A program made the position numbers and the translations under genes. DNA of 64,000 nucleotides from Actinomycetospora sp. NBRC 106378 (GTDB lineage: Bacteria > Actinomycetota > Actinomycetes > Mycobacteriales > Pseudonocardiaceae), in NCBI RefSeq assembly GCF_030269685.1, contig NZ_BSTT01000014.1, positions 95,195 through 159,194 of the forward strand. Direction: 5' to 3'. Shown here piece after piece: positions 10,317 through 18,958 of this stretch (positions within the stretch are counted from its first letter, which is position 1; each line of letters begins with the position of its first letter). The notes under the pieces were generated by a model, which was given only the letters and a program-made list of their open reading frames with translations, was not told where the DNA came from and did not search any database.

Positions 10317-11095
10317 GCGGCCGAGGCGGCGTCGCGGACCCGGGCGCGCTCACGGAGGCGCTCCAGGGTCTGGGACAGCAGCCGGGAGACGTGCATCTGG
10401 GAGATCGACAGCCGCTCGGCGATCTCGGACTGCGTCTTCTCGTGGACGAAGCGCAGCACGAGAATGGTGCGCTCGCGCTCCGGGAGCGTGCCGACGAGGT
10501 CGCGCACGAGGGCGCGCGACTCCACGTGGGCGAGGTCCGGGTCGTCGTGGCCGAGGACGTCGGCGACCGTGGTGTCGGTGCCCTGGGTCAGGGTCGAGTC
10601 GAGCGAGTCCGGCCGGTAGGAGTGGTGCGCCGAGATCGCCTCGATGACCTCCTCGCGGTCGATCCCGAGGTGCTCGGCGAGCTCGGTGGCCGTGGGCGCG
10701 CGCCCGAGCTGCTGGCCGAGGGCGGTCGACGCGGTCCCGACCTGCAGGTAGCGGTCCTTCACCCCGCGCGGCGTGCGGATCGTCCACGCGGCGTCGCGGA
10801 AGTGGCGGCGGACCTCGCCCATCATCGTCGGCACGGCGTAGGACAGGAAGTCCCGCCCCTGGTCCGGGTCGAACCGGCGCAGGGCGTGCAGGAGCCCGAT
10901 CGCGGCGACCTGCTCCAGGTCGTCCACGGACTCGCCGCGCCGGGAGAAGCGTCGGGCGATGTTGCGGGCGACGGGCCGGAAGGCGTCCGTCAGCTCGGCG
11001 ACCAGCTGGTCGCGTCGCGGGTCGACCGCCGGCAACGTGGAGAGTTCCTCCAGCTGCGGGGCGTACTGGTCGTAGGCACTGGTGCGCTCGGACAC
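10283..11095 (-). CDS. RNA polymerase sigma factor, SigB/SigF family
   Basis: A protein of 270 residues with sigma-70 region 2 (DDLEQVAAIGLLHALRRFDPDQGRDFLSYAVPTM), region 3 (GRAPTATELAEHLGI) and region 4 (ERERTILVLRFVHEKTQSEIAERLSISQMHVSRLL). The TMMGEVRRHFRD segment is typical of the SigB/SigF group used in stress and development. The start is GTG 11095 with a GAGGT ribosome site. No anti-sigma (RsbW) gene is adjacent in this window, although such factors are usually controlled by one. A GTTT-N14-GGGGAAT element upstream suggests autoregulation. The gene converges with, and overlaps, the FAD protein gene. Confidence 0.9.
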   Translation of the reverse strand: MSERTSAYDQYAPQLEELSTLPAVDPRRDQLVAELTDAFRPVARNIARRFSRRGESVDDLEQVAAIGLLHALRRFDPDQGRDFLSYAVPTMMGEVRRHFRDAAWTIRTPRGVKDRYLQVGTASTALGQQLGRAPTATELAEHLGIDREEVIEAISAHHSYRPDSLDSTLTQGTDTTVADVLGHDDPDLAHVESRALVRDLVGTLPERERTILVLRFVHEKTQSEIAERLSISQMHVSRLLSQTLERLRERARVRDAASAAQSSSVIARSA

Positions 11096-11226
11096 GGGCA
11101 GACCTCACAGACGCGCATGGATGCGGTCCGCCTGGCTGCGGTGTGAACCACGACGGGGGAGCAGGGGCCGCCACGATCTGGGCAGGCCCGGAACCAAGAC
11201 TGGTTGCTCAACCCTGGGACATCGGC

Positions 11227-11251
11227 ATTCCCCGGGGACGGGGACCTAAAC
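11227..11251 (-). promoter_or_regulatory. SigF-type promoter upstream of the sigma factor gene
   Basis: On the minus strand GTTT (11251-11248) is followed after 14 bases by GGGGAAT (11233-11227). The SigB/SigF consensus is GTTT, about 14-16 bases, then GGGTAT/GGGAAT. It lies 132 bases before the start codon, in the right orientation for autoregulation. Confidence 0.55.
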
Positions 11252-11253
11252 AT

Positions 11254-11291
11254 CCCGACGACGGGTCCCGCCGGGGGGACCCGTCGTCGGG
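11254..11291 (-). terminator. Perfect 16-base-pair stem-loop after the MDR reductase gene
   Basis: CCCGACGACGGGTCCC (11254-11269) is the exact reverse complement of 11276-11291, with a six-base loop. It begins nine bases after the stop codon of the minus-strand gene at 11300. Confidence 0.85.
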
Positions 11292-11299
11292 ACGGGGTG

Positions 11300-12265
11300 T
11301 CAGCGGGTGAAGACGATCTTGCCGGCGGTCTCGCCGTCGAACATGGAGCGGAAGCCGGTCCCGGCCTCGGTCATCGGCAGCTCCTGGCCGACCTCCGGGG
11401 TGATGCCGGTGGTCGCGACGAAGTCGAGGAGGTCGCGCAGCTCGTCGAGGGTGCCCATCGTGGAGCCGACCAGGTTCTTCTGCAGGAAGAACATCTGGGC
11501 GAGCTCGGCGGGCGGCTGGTTGCCCGAGGTGGCGCCGGAGCAGACGATCGTGCCGCCGGGCACCAGGGAGCGCACGGAGTGCTTCCAGGTGGCCTCGCCG
11601 ACGGTCTCGAACACGGCCTGGACCTTGCCGGGCAGCTTGCCGCCCGACTCGAAGACCTGGTGGGCGCCCAGGCGCAGCGCGAGCTCGCGCTTCTCCTCGG
11701 TGCGGCCGGTGACCCAGACCTGCATGCCCGCGGCGCGCCCGAGGGCGATCAGGGCGGTGGAGACGCCGCCGGAGGCGCCCTGCACGAGCATCGTCTGCCC
11801 GCCGCGCAGGCCGGACTTGGTGAACAGCATGCGGTAGGCGGTCAGCCACGCGGTGCCCATGACGGCCCCGGAGACGGCCGACATGCCCTCGGGGCGGGGG
11901 AGCGCGTTGCGCTTCGGGACGACGACGTAGTCGGCGAAGCTGCCCTGGGCCCACTCGGTGAGCATCTTGCGCTTCGGGTCGAGGGTCTCGTCGCCCTTCC
12001 AGTCCGGGTCACCCATCAGCGAGTGCAGGACGACCGGCGTGCCGTCGTCGAGCGTGCCGGCGCCGTCGCAGCCCAGGATCATGGGGAACTGCTCGGGCTT
12101 GATGCCGACGCCGCGCAGCGTCCACAGGTCGTGCATGTTGAGGCTCGCGGCCTCGACCTTGACCCGCACCCACCCCTCGGGGACCTCCGGATCGGGACGC
12201 TCACCCACGACGAGGGAGGCGAGCGGGTCGTCGCTGTTGGGCTCGGACGCGTAGACGGCGAACAT
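11300..12265 (-). CDS. MDR-family zinc-independent dehydrogenase/quinone reductase
   Basis: A protein of 321 residues of the medium-chain reductase family. It has a GroES-like N-terminal domain (LNMHDLWTLRGVG, GCDGAGTLDDG) and a Rossmann cofactor domain with VQGASGGVSTALIALGRAAGMQVWVTGRT around residues 160-188, which suggests NADPH use. The catalytic-zinc ligands of classical alcohol dehydrogenases are not evident, so a quinone- or enoyl-reductase activity is more likely. I chose ATG 12265 (MFAVYASEP). A GTG nine codons earlier is possible but lies outside the conserved part. The gene ends at a strong hairpin terminator and appears monocistronic. Confidence 0.82.
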   Translation of the reverse strand: MFAVYASEPNSDDPLASLVVGERPDPEVPEGWVRVKVEAASLNMHDLWTLRGVGIKPEQFPMILGCDGAGTLDDGTPVVLHSLMGDPDWKGDETLDPKRKMLTEWAQGSFADYVVVPKRNALPRPEGMSAVSGAVMGTAWLTAYRMLFTKSGLRGGQTMLVQGASGGVSTALIALGRAAGMQVWVTGRTEEKRELALRLGAHQVFESGGKLPGKVQAVFETVGEATWKHSVRSLVPGGTIVCSGATSGNQPPAELAQMFFLQKNLVGSTMGTLDELRDLLDFVATTGITPEVGQELPMTEAGTGFRSMFDGETAGKIVFTR

Positions 12266-12345
12266 GGCGCCGAACCTATCGGGGAGCGCCACCGCGCGCC
12301 CGGACGACGGAGCGCAGCGGAGCTCGCCGACGGCGGCCCGGTACC

Positions 12346-12555
12346 GTGGCGGCCGTGCTGCACGCCGTCGCGACCTGGTGGGACGGGGTCGAGCTCTGGC
12401 TCACCCAGCTCGACTTCACGCTGCAGGTGATCATCGTGGTCGGCGTCGTCGGCCCGGCCTGCTGGGCGGTCGCCGCCCTCGTGGACACCCTCGTGGAGCG
12501 GACGGTCGCGTGGCGTCTCGCCGCCCTCGAGCGGCGCAGCGGTGCGGCCGACTAG
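12346..12555 (+). CDS. Small membrane protein, unknown function
   Basis: A 69-residue ORF starting at GTG 12346. It has one central hydrophobic stretch (VIIVVGVVGPACWAVAALV, about residues 28-46) between charged ends, which predicts a single membrane span. The C-terminus ERTVAWRLAALERRSGAAD would be cytoplasmic or helical. It is divergent from the MDR reductase gene and followed by a second tiny membrane ORF. I recognise no family. Codon use looks genuine. Confidence 0.6.
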   Translation: MAAVLHAVATWWDGVELWLTQLDFTLQVIIVVGVVGPACWAVAALVDTLVERTVAWRLAALERRSGAAD

Positions 12556-12568
12556 TGGGCCGCTGCTG

Positions 12569-12652
12569 ATGGACCGCCGTTATGCCCGGCTCTGGGTCAC
12601 GGGCACCCTCGTCGCGCTGATACTGCTGGTCCTCGTGCTCAACCTGCGCTGA
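12569..12652 (+). CDS. Very small single-span membrane peptide (27 aa)
   Basis: ATG 12569 opens a 27-residue ORF: MDRRYARLW followed by VTGTLVALILLVLVLNLR. It is an arginine-rich head and one transmembrane helix, 13 bases after the previous small membrane gene. The stop is four bases from the end of the convergent enoyl-CoA hydratase gene. The positive-inside pattern and spacing support a real gene, but no function can be assigned. Confidence 0.5.
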   Translation: MDRRYARLWVTGTLVALILLVLVLNLR

Positions 12653-12655
12653 GTC

Positions 12656-13444
12656 TCACGAGGACGCGGCCCACCGCGGCGGACGCTTCTCCGCGAACGC
12701 GGCCATGCCCTCCTGGCCCTCCTCGGAGGCGAAGAACCGCGCCGACAGCGCGAGCATGGCGTCGAAGTCGGCCGCCATGTCCTCCGCGGGGGTGCGGCGC
12801 AGCATCTCCTTGGTCGCGGCCAGCGCCAGCGGGGCGCCCAGGGCGAGCATGTCGACGTAGCGGTCGACGGCGGTGTCGAGCGCGTCGGGTTCGACGGCGG
12901 CGTTGAGCAGCCCGACGGCGGCCGCCCGGTCGGCGTCGAAGACCTCGCCGGTGAGCATCAGCTCGTGCGCGGCCCGGGGAAGCAGGCGGGGGAGCACCGG
13001 CACGGAGATGACGGCGGGCACCACCCCGATGCGCACCTCGCTGAAGGCGAAGGTCGCGCCCTTCGAGTCCGCGCCCGCCCGGCTGGCGACCGCGATGTCG
13101 CACGCCGCGACGAGGCCCACCCCGCCGGCGCGGGCCGGGCCCGCGAGCCGGGCGACCACCGGCTTCGACGAGGTCCACAGCGTGCGCAGGATGTCGGGGA
13201 ACTCCTGGACCCCCTGGTCGCCGGCGCCGGCCCCGCGCGACTCGCGCAGGTCCATCCCCGAGCAGAAGACGGTGCCGGTGTGGGTCAGGACGATCACGCG
13301 CACGGCGTCGTCGGCGAGGGCCGTGTCCAGGTGGCCCCGCAGCTCACGGCGCAGCTGGGCGGACAGTGCGTTGCGGTTCGACGGCGAGTCCAGCGTGACG
13401 GTCGCGCGGCCCGCGGCGACGTCGAGGTGCACGAGTTCGGTCAC
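12656..13444 (-). CDS. Enoyl-CoA hydratase/isomerase family protein
   Basis: A crotonase-fold protein of 262 residues. The oxyanion-hole regions are GTVFCSGMDLRES (about residue 60) and ARAGGVGLVAACDIAVASR (about residue 100). The end, EGQEGMAAFAEKRPPRW, is typical of the family. The GTG at 13444 (VTELVHLDVAAG) is the start. The longer frame upstream only reads through the palindromic repeat at 13472-13528. The likely role is hydration of a 2-enoyl-CoA or a related acyl-CoA rearrangement. It stands apart from the larger acyl-CoA cluster at 26-33 kb. Confidence 0.85.
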   Translation of the reverse strand: MTELVHLDVAAGRATVTLDSPSNRNALSAQLRRELRGHLDTALADDAVRVIVLTHTGTVFCSGMDLRESRGAGAGDQGVQEFPDILRTLWTSSKPVVARLAGPARAGGVGLVAACDIAVASRAGADSKGATFAFSEVRIGVVPAVISVPVLPRLLPRAAHELMLTGEVFDADRAAAVGLLNAAVEPDALDTAVDRYVDMLALGAPLALAATKEMLRRTPAEDMAADFDAMLALSARFFASEEGQEGMAAFAEKRPPRWAASS

Positions 13445-13471
13445 GGGCGGCACGGTAGCCGCCCCACCCCG

Positions 13472-13528
13472 GTGGCAGGAACGCGTCGTTGCTGTCGCCC
13501 GGTGACAGCAACGACGCGTTCCTGCCAC
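13472..13528. repeat. Perfect 25-base inverted repeat (family B)
   Basis: GTGGCAGGAACGCGTCGTTG plus CTGTC (13472-13496) is repeated in inverse at 13504-13528 around a seven-base loop. It sits after the LuxR-type gene (minus, ending at 13541), so it can act as its terminator. The core CAGGAACGCGTCGTTGC recurs inside the MFS gene at 14901-14943. Confidence 0.85.
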
Positions 13529-13540
13529 GAGGGGGAGGGG

Positions 13541-14299
13541 TCAGCGGACCACGCCGGCCCGCATGGCGAGGGCGACCATCTGGGCGCGGTCGCCCGTGCC
13601 CAGCTTGCGCCCGATGCGGGACAGGTGGGACTTGACCGTGAGGGCCGAGAGCCCCAGTTCCGTGCCGATCTCGGAGTTGGAGTGACCGTCCGCGACCTGC
13701 TGGAGCACCTGCACCTCACGCGGCGAGAGCTCGCGCGGGGCACCGTCGACGGCGGCGATGCGGGTCCCGGTCCCGTTCGGCGTCGCCACCGAGGCGTCCG
13801 GCTCGACGACGCGGCACACGCCCGAGTCGGAGGTCAGGTAGGCCAGCGCGCCGACGCCGAAGGCGGCCTGGGCGGCGGTGTGGTCGTCGGGGCCGACCGC
13901 GACCGCACGCCAGCCGTCGGCCCGCAGCTCGGCGATGAGGGCGAGCGCGTCGCCCTCCGCGAGACCGAGGTCGACGACGGCGAGCTCGCACGGCGGGCCG
14001 GAGCGGGCACGACGGCGGGCCTCGTCGGCCGAGGACGCCTCGTGCACGGTGCCGGCGCCGGCCTCGGCGAGGGACCGCATGAGCACCTCACGGCGTCGCT
14101 CCTCCCCGTCGACGACGAGCACCGAGAGGCGGGCGCGGTCGTCGTCGGGACCCGAGGTGGCCGGGGCGAAGAGCGCACCGGGCACGGCGCGGTCCGCGTG
14201 CGGGGTCCGTGCGGCCGGGATCATCGCCGGACGGGTGTCACCCGAGGGAGCGGCAGCCTCCGGGCGGACGAAGGACTGGTGATCGATGAGCGGGAACAC
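13541..14299 (-). CDS. LuxR-family response regulator with degenerate receiver domain
   Basis: A protein of 252 residues. A 55-residue variable N-terminus is followed by a receiver-like domain starting LSVLVVDGEERRREVLMRSL. This has an aspartate in AVVDLGLAEGD (about residue 110), but the acidic pair after VLVVDG is altered. The C-terminus is a LuxR HTH: LSPREVQVLQQVADGHSNSEIGTELGLSALTVKSHLSRIGRKL. The start is a GTG with GGAG five bases upstream. No sensor kinase gene is adjacent, so it may be an orphan or phosphorylation-independent regulator. Its targets are unknown. Confidence 0.82.
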   Translation of the reverse strand: MFPLIDHQSFVRPEAAAPSGDTRPAMIPAARTPHADRAVPGALFAPATSGPDDDRARLSVLVVDGEERRREVLMRSLAEAGAGTVHEASSADEARRRARSGPPCELAVVDLGLAEGDALALIAELRADGWRAVAVGPDDHTAAQAAFGVGALAYLTSDSGVCRVVEPDASVATPNGTGTRIAAVDGAPRELSPREVQVLQQVADGHSNSEIGTELGLSALTVKSHLSRIGRKLGTGDRAQMVALAMRAGVVR

Positions 14300-14609
14300 A
14301 CCACTCCATCGGTCGACCCCCGATCAGGCTTGAGCGCCCCGGTCGAGGTCGAGGTGCGCTCACCGGTCCGGCGAGCACGCGCGGTAGGAACGAATGACAC
14401 CGGTGTCGTCCGGGAGGCCACCCGATCAGTCGTACGGAGTCGGCGGCCGTGAGGGATCGGGCCGGTCGGCGCCTGCCCGCTGCACCACACGGAGCAGTGA
14501 GACGAGTGACGTGGATCACGCTACAGCTCGATGGACGCAAGCCCCGGAGACAGCGTGGCCCACCGCTGACGCCGGACGTCAGGGGTGGGCCACGGCTGAC
14601 CGGTGGGCG
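14300..14609. other. Intergenic region between the LuxR and MFS genes
   Basis: About 310 bases without a convincing gene. It holds the hairpin at 14555-14593 near the MFS stop codon. The rest would contain the promoter of the LuxR gene. I see no clear -35/-10 pair or operator palindrome. Confidence 0.5.
14555..14593. repeat. Hairpin repeat (family C) after the MFS gene
   Basis: GTGGCCCACCGCTGACG pairs with CGTCAGGGGTGGGCCAC, with one mismatch and a five-base loop. Variants of the CCACCGCTGAC and GTCAGCGGTG blocks recur inside the hydrolase gene at 28996-29058. It lies about 17 bases downstream of the MFS stop and can serve as its terminator. Confidence 0.7.
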
Positions 14610-16739
14610 CTACGACCCGGCGACCGGCGTCCGGGCGCCCCGGGCGGACTGCTCCAGGACCACGTCGTGCCGGGTGCCGCCGACACCGATCGTCAGCGTC
14701 TCCGCCCGCGGCGCGTGGCCCGGTGCGGAGCAGATCAGCAGGGCCGTCCCGGGGCGGGCGCGCAGCGTGAACGTGCCCTCCGAGTCGGTGCGGGCCCGCC
14801 CGATCTGGTGGCCGCTCGCGTCGGTCGCGGTCAGGGTCGCGCCGACCGGGCGGCCCTCGGCGGTGGTGACGCGGCCGGTCAGGACGGCCCCCGACGGTGC
14901 GCCGTTCCTGTCGTTCGACGCCGGCAACGACGCGTTCCTGTCATCGGAGGTGGGCGCCGCGGCGTGCGACACCGTCGGCGCCGGGAGGGCCGGGCCGGCC
15001 GGGTCGCCCTCGGCGGGCTCGACCCGGTCGGCGTCGTCCTGCCCGTGCACGTACTTGCCGCCGCGGAAGAGCGACGCGATCGCCCCGACCAGCGACACCG
15101 CGATGGCGACGGCGAAGACGACCACGAGACCGTCGTGGAAGGCGCCGGTGACGAGGTTCGGGAAGAACTGCTTGCCGACCAGCGTCGCGGCGTTGCCCGG
15201 CGGCAGCGCGCCGAGCACCTGCGGGCCGAGGATCTCGGCCATGGGGTTGTAGCCGAGAAACGCGGCGAACAGGGTGCCGACCGGCGGCAGCGCCGCGACC
15301 TGCTGCGCCACCGGGAGCGGCACGTTCTGCGCGGTCAGGCCGCCGAGGAGCGCCGCGGGCATCGAGGACGCGAGGCCGGCGATCAGCATCGAGAAGAAGA
15401 TGCCGATGGAGAGCGCCATGCCGGAGTTCTGCAGCGTCGACATCATGCCGCTGCCCGCGCCGCGCTGGTCGGCGGGCAGCGAGTTCATGATCCCGGTCAT
15501 GTTGGGGGAGATGAACAGCCCCGACCCCACGCCGTTGACGAACAGGATCGCCGCGAACCACCAGTAGTTGAAGTCCGTGGGCAGGATCAGCAGGCCGACG
15601 AAGGTCAGGGCGACGATGACGAGGCCGCCGGTCGCGAACAGGCGCGCGCCGAACCGGTCGGAGAGCACGCCCGAGATCGGCGCGGAGATGAGGAAGCCGA
15701 CCGTCAGCGGCAGCACGTAGATCGCCGACCAGAGCGGGGTCTGCTCGTAGTCGTACCCGTGCAGCGGCAGCCAGATCCCCTGCAGCCAGATGATCAGCAT
15801 GAACTGCAGGCCGCCGCGCGAGAGGGCGCTCATCAGGGTCGCGACCAGGCCCGACGTGAACGCCCGGATCTTGAACAGCTCGAGGTGGAACATCGGCTGC
15901 GTCACGCGGGTCTCGACCACGCAGAAGATCGCCAGCACGACCACGCCGCCGATGAGGCAGCCGAGGACGAACGGGTTGGTCCACCCCTCGGCGTGCCCGC
16001 CGTAGGGCTGGATGGCGTAGATGACGCCGACGAGCAGCAGGATCAGTCCCACGCCGAAGGTCAGGTTGCCCCACCAGTCGATCTTGTGTTCCCGACGGCC
16101 GGCGGGGTCGCGGAGTGTCTTGTACGCCCAGATCGTGCCGAGCACCCCGAACGGCACGCTGACCCAGAACACGAGGCGCCAGTCGACCTCGGAGAGCACG
16201 CCACCGACCAGCAGGCCGATGAACGAGCCGCCGATCGCGGCCACCGAGTTGGTGCCGATCGCGAAGCCGCGTCGCTCGGCGGGGAAGGCGTCGGTGAGGA
16301 TCGCGGTCGCGTTCGCCATGAGCATCGCGCCGCCGATGCCCTGCACCACGCGCACGAGGATCAGCCACAGCGCGCCACCGCCCCCGGAGAAGGGGTCGAG
16401 GGCCAGCGCGATCGAGGCGACCGTGAACACCGCGAAGCCGGCGTTGTAGATCTTGGCGCGGCCGTACATGTCGCCGAACCGGCCCAGCGTGACCACCAGC
16501 ACCGCGGTGACCAGCATGTAGCCCATGATCATCCACAGCAGGTAGCTGATGTTGCCGGGCTCGAGCGGGTTGATGCCGATGCCCCGGAAGATCGCGGGCA
16601 GCGAGATGAGGACGATCGACGAGTTCATCGTCGCCATCAGCACGCCGAGCGTCGTGTTCGACAGGGCGAGCCACTTGTACCCGGGGTGGTCGGGATGCGC
16701 CCGGGACACGGGCACGGGCGCCTGCGCGGTCGTGGTCAT
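14610..16739 (-). CDS. DHA2/EmrB-type MFS drug exporter with C-terminal carboxypeptidase-regulatory-like domain
   Basis: A 709-residue protein. About 550 residues form a 14-helix MFS transporter: [21 protein letters not shown] at the start, then [19 protein letters not shown] and [23 protein letters not shown]. After a polar linker the last 80 residues ([21 protein letters not shown], then [14 protein letters not shown]) resemble the beta-sandwich of carboxypeptidase-regulatory-like domains. This add-on is uncommon for MFS exporters. The linker coincides with a copy of repeat family B. A TGCAACG-N5-CGTTGCA palindrome just upstream of the start suggests control by a MarR or TetR repressor. Confidence 0.88.
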   Translation of the reverse strand: MTTTAQAPVPVSRAHPDHPGYKWLALSNTTLGVLMATMNSSIVLISLPAIFRGIGINPLEPGNISYLLWMIMGYMLVTAVLVVTLGRFGDMYGRAKIYNAGFAVFTVASIALALDPFSGGGGALWLILVRVVQGIGGAMLMANATAILTDAFPAERRGFAIGTNSVAAIGGSFIGLLVGGVLSEVDWRLVFWVSVPFGVLGTIWAYKTLRDPAGRREHKIDWWGNLTFGVGLILLLVGVIYAIQPYGGHAEGWTNPFVLGCLIGGVVVLAIFCVVETRVTQPMFHLELFKIRAFTSGLVATLMSALSRGGLQFMLIIWLQGIWLPLHGYDYEQTPLWSAIYVLPLTVGFLISAPISGVLSDRFGARLFATGGLVIVALTFVGLLILPTDFNYWWFAAILFVNGVGSGLFISPNMTGIMNSLPADQRGAGSGMMSTLQNSGMALSIGIFFSMLIAGLASSMPAALLGGLTAQNVPLPVAQQVAALPPVGTLFAAFLGYNPMAEILGPQVLGALPPGNAATLVGKQFFPNLVTGAFHDGLVVVFAVAIAVSLVGAIASLFRGGKYVHGQDDADRVEPAEGDPAGPALPAPTVSHAAAPTSDDRNASLPASNDRNGAPSGAVLTGRVTTAEGRPVGATLTATDASGHQIGRARTDSEGTFTLRARPGTALLICSAPGHAPRAETLTIGVGGTRHDVVLEQSARGARTPVAGS
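14901..14943. repeat. Family B repeat inside the MFS coding sequence
   Basis: GCCGTTCCTGTCGTTCG and GCCGGCAACGACGCGTTCCTG follow each other and match the arms of the intergenic repeat at 13472-13528. In the MFS protein it encodes [19 protein letters not shown], a flexible linker between transporter and C-terminal domain. Confidence 0.65.
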
Positions 16740-16765
16740 CGGTCGGACCTCTGATCGTTAGGACG

Positions 16766-16784
16766 TGCAACGACAACCGTTGCA
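16766..16784. promoter_or_regulatory. Operator palindrome between the MFS and amidohydrolase genes
   Basis: TGCAACG (16766-16772) and CGTTGCA (16778-16784) form a perfect inverted repeat with a five-base spacer, 27 bases before the MFS start. The size and symmetry fit a MarR- or TetR-family repressor. No such regulator gene is adjacent. Confidence 0.6.
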
Positions 16785-16871
16785 TTGTGCACCTATCCAC
16801 GGTGGGCGGCACCTGTGACGTGCGTCCGACCCGGACGATCCCCGGGATGCGACACGGCAGGGTGGCCCGAC

Positions 16872-18032
16872 GTGGAACTCGTCAGCGGTCGCCGGGTGAT
16901 CGTCGACGCGGAGCGTCCCCCGCAGGAGTACGCGGCGGTCCTGGTCGACGGCGGCGTGGTCGTCGCGGTGGGACCGACGGCGGAGCTGGTCGCCGCGCAC
17001 CCGGACGTGAACCACCGAGCCTTCCCGGACGCGACCGTCCTGCCCGGTCTGATCGACGCCCACGTCCACCTGGCCTTCGACGTCACGCGCGACCCGGTGC
17101 CCGCGCTCCGCGACGCCGACCACGCGGCCCTGCACGCCACGATCCAGGCCAACGCCGCCACCGTGCTCGCCGCCGGGATCACGACGGTGCGCGACCTGGG
17201 TGACCGCGACGGCCTCGTCGCGGCGTTCCGCGACGACGTCGCCGCGGGCGTCGCCCCGGGTCCGCGGGTCCTGACGGCGGGTGCGCCGCTGACCCCGCCG
17301 GGCGGGCACTGCTGGTTCCTCGGCGGCGAGGTGACCCGCGACGGCGTGCGGGCCGCCGTGGCGTCCCGGGCCGCGGCCGGGCTCGACGTCGTGAAGGTGA
17401 TGGCGAGCGGCGGCATGATGACGCCGGCCGGGCCCGGGATCGCGGACACGCAGTTCGACCTGCCGACGCTGCGGCTGGTGGTCGAGGCGGCGCGGGAGGT
17501 CGGGCTGCCCGTCGCGGTGCACGCGCACGGCACGGCCTCGGTCGCGATGGCCGCCCGGGCCGGGGCGGACACGATCGAGCACGCGGGTTGGTACGCCCCC
17601 GGCGGCGGGCGGGACCTGGACGACGCGGTCGCCGAGCTGGTCGCGGTGAGCGGCGCGGTGACGGTGCCGACGCGGTTCCGGGGGTGGCCGGAGTGGCCGG
17701 AGCCCGAGCGCGAGGCCGCGCTCGCCCGACAGCGGTGGGCCGACGGGCACGGCATCCCGGTGCTGGTCGGGAACGACGCCGGCGCGGGCCAGGGGCGGTT
17801 CGACGACCTGTACGACGCGCTGACCTGGTACGTCGAGGTCGGGTGGACGCCCGCGCAGGTGCTCGCGGCGACGACGTGTCGGTCGGCGGACGCGCTGGGC
17901 CTCGGTGATGTGACGGGGCGCCTGCGGCCGGGCCTCGCGGCGGACCTGATCGTGGTCGACGGGGATCCGTTGGCGGACATCGGCGCCGTGCGGCGTCTCC
18001 GCCTCGTCTGCCGGCCCGGTTCTTGGCGCTGA
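16872..18032 (+). CDS. Amidohydrolase (imidazolonepropionase/prolidase-like)
   Basis: A metal-dependent hydrolase of 386 residues. The binuclear-site motifs are visible: DAHVHL (about residue 62), the bridging lysine in LDVVKVMASGG, VHAHG, then EHAG and the final aspartate in GNDAG. The last 60 residues return to the beta-sandwich subdomain (GRLRPGLAADLIVVDGDPLADI), which closes the fold. Related enzymes hydrolyse amide bonds in dipeptides or cyclic amides, and the substrate here is unknown. The GTG at 16872 (VELVSGRRVIVD) is the start, since upstream codons are unconserved. It is divergent from the MFS gene. Confidence 0.85.
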   Translation: MELVSGRRVIVDAERPPQEYAAVLVDGGVVVAVGPTAELVAAHPDVNHRAFPDATVLPGLIDAHVHLAFDVTRDPVPALRDADHAALHATIQANAATVLAAGITTVRDLGDRDGLVAAFRDDVAAGVAPGPRVLTAGAPLTPPGGHCWFLGGEVTRDGVRAAVASRAAAGLDVVKVMASGGMMTPAGPGIADTQFDLPTLRLVVEAAREVGLPVAVHAHGTASVAMAARAGADTIEHAGWYAPGGGRDLDDAVAELVAVSGAVTVPTRFRGWPEWPEPEREAALARQRWADGHGIPVLVGNDAGAGQGRFDDLYDALTWYVEVGWTPAQVLAATTCRSADALGLGDVTGRLRPGLAADLIVVDGDPLADIGAVRRLRLVCRPGSWR

Positions 18033-18117
18033 CGAGCCGAGGTGCACCCGCGGGACGGGGTGCGATGATCGAGCCCGACGACCCGTCGTCACCGTGCATG
18101 CCGACCTGGAGGCGCTC

Positions 18118-18885
18118 GTGCAGCTGTTCGACCTGACCGGCAAGGTCGCCGTGGTCACCGGCGGGACCCGCGGCATCGGGCTGATGATCGCCCGCGGCCT
18201 GCTCGACGCCGGGGCCCGCGTCTACATCAGCTCGCGCAAGGCCGCGGCCGGTGACGACGCGGTCCGCGAGCTCGCGCCGCACGGCGACGTCGTCTCGCTC
18301 CCGGCCGACGTGTCGACCGAGGGACAGTGCAAGCACCTCGCGGCGCTCGTGCGGGAGCGGGAGTCGGCCGTGCACGTGCTCGTCAACAACGCGGGCGCCA
18401 CGTGGGGCGCGCCGCTCGAGGAGTACCCGGCCGAGGCGTGGGACAAGGTCCTCGACCTCAACCTCAAGGCGCCGTTCTTCCTGACCCGCGCCTTCGTGGA
18501 TCTGCTCGAGGCCTCCGGGTCGCCGGAGGAGACGGCCTCGGTGATCAACATCGGGAGCATCGACGGGCTGCGCGTGACCCCGCTGCCGACCTACGCCTAC
18601 TCGGCGTCGAAGGCGGGCGTGCACCAGCTGACGCGCGTCCTGGCCGCCGAGCTCGGGCCGCGGAACGTGCGGGTCAACGCGATCGCGCCGGGACCGTTCG
18701 AGTCGAAGATGATGGCGGCGACCCTGGCCGACCGCGGTGACGAGATCGCGCAGAGCTCCGTGCTCGGCCGGATCGGGCAGCCGGACGACATGGCCGGCGC
18801 GGCCGTCTTCCTGGCCTCCCGGGCGTCGGCGTACGTGACGGGTGCCGTGCTGCCGGTCGACGGGGGTATCTGGGCCGCGAGGTGA
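18118..18885 (+). CDS. Short-chain dehydrogenase/reductase (SDR)
   Basis: A 255-residue classical SDR with cofactor motif TGGTRGIG near residue 15, NNAG near 93, and catalytic Ser with Y-x3-K in YAYSASKAG. The C-terminal DDMAGAAVFLASRASAYVTG is typical. The GTG at 18118 (VQLFDLTGKVAVVTG) is supported by GGAGG six bases upstream. A GTG at 18094 lacks such a site. It follows the amidohydrolase gene by 85 bases and may be cotranscribed. The substrate is unknown, though related SDRs occur in alcohol and ketone catabolism like that encoded at 19-34 kb. Confidence 0.88.
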   Translation: MQLFDLTGKVAVVTGGTRGIGLMIARGLLDAGARVYISSRKAAAGDDAVRELAPHGDVVSLPADVSTEGQCKHLAALVRERESAVHVLVNNAGATWGAPLEEYPAEAWDKVLDLNLKAPFFLTRAFVDLLEASGSPEETASVINIGSIDGLRVTPLPTYAYSASKAGVHQLTRVLAAELGPRNVRVNAIAPGPFESKMMAATLADRGDEIAQSSVLGRIGQPDDMAGAAVFLASRASAYVTGAVLPVDGGIWAAR

Positions 18886-18893
18886 GCTCCGCT

Positions 18894-18939
18894 CAGGTGA
18901 GCACTTTTCCGTGTCCTGGCACGGATTAGTGCTCACCTG
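18894..18939. repeat. Palindromic repeat (family A)
   Basis: CAGGTGAGCACT (18894-18905) pairs with AGTGCTCACCTG (18928-18939), with the semi-complementary TTTCCGTG/CACGGATT between them. It lies nine bases after the SDR stop. A near-identical element is at 57175-57220, and variants or halves lie at 52695-52740, about 61783 and 63850. Confidence 0.85.
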
Positions 18940-18958
18940 CGGGAGGCACCCCCGCGGC

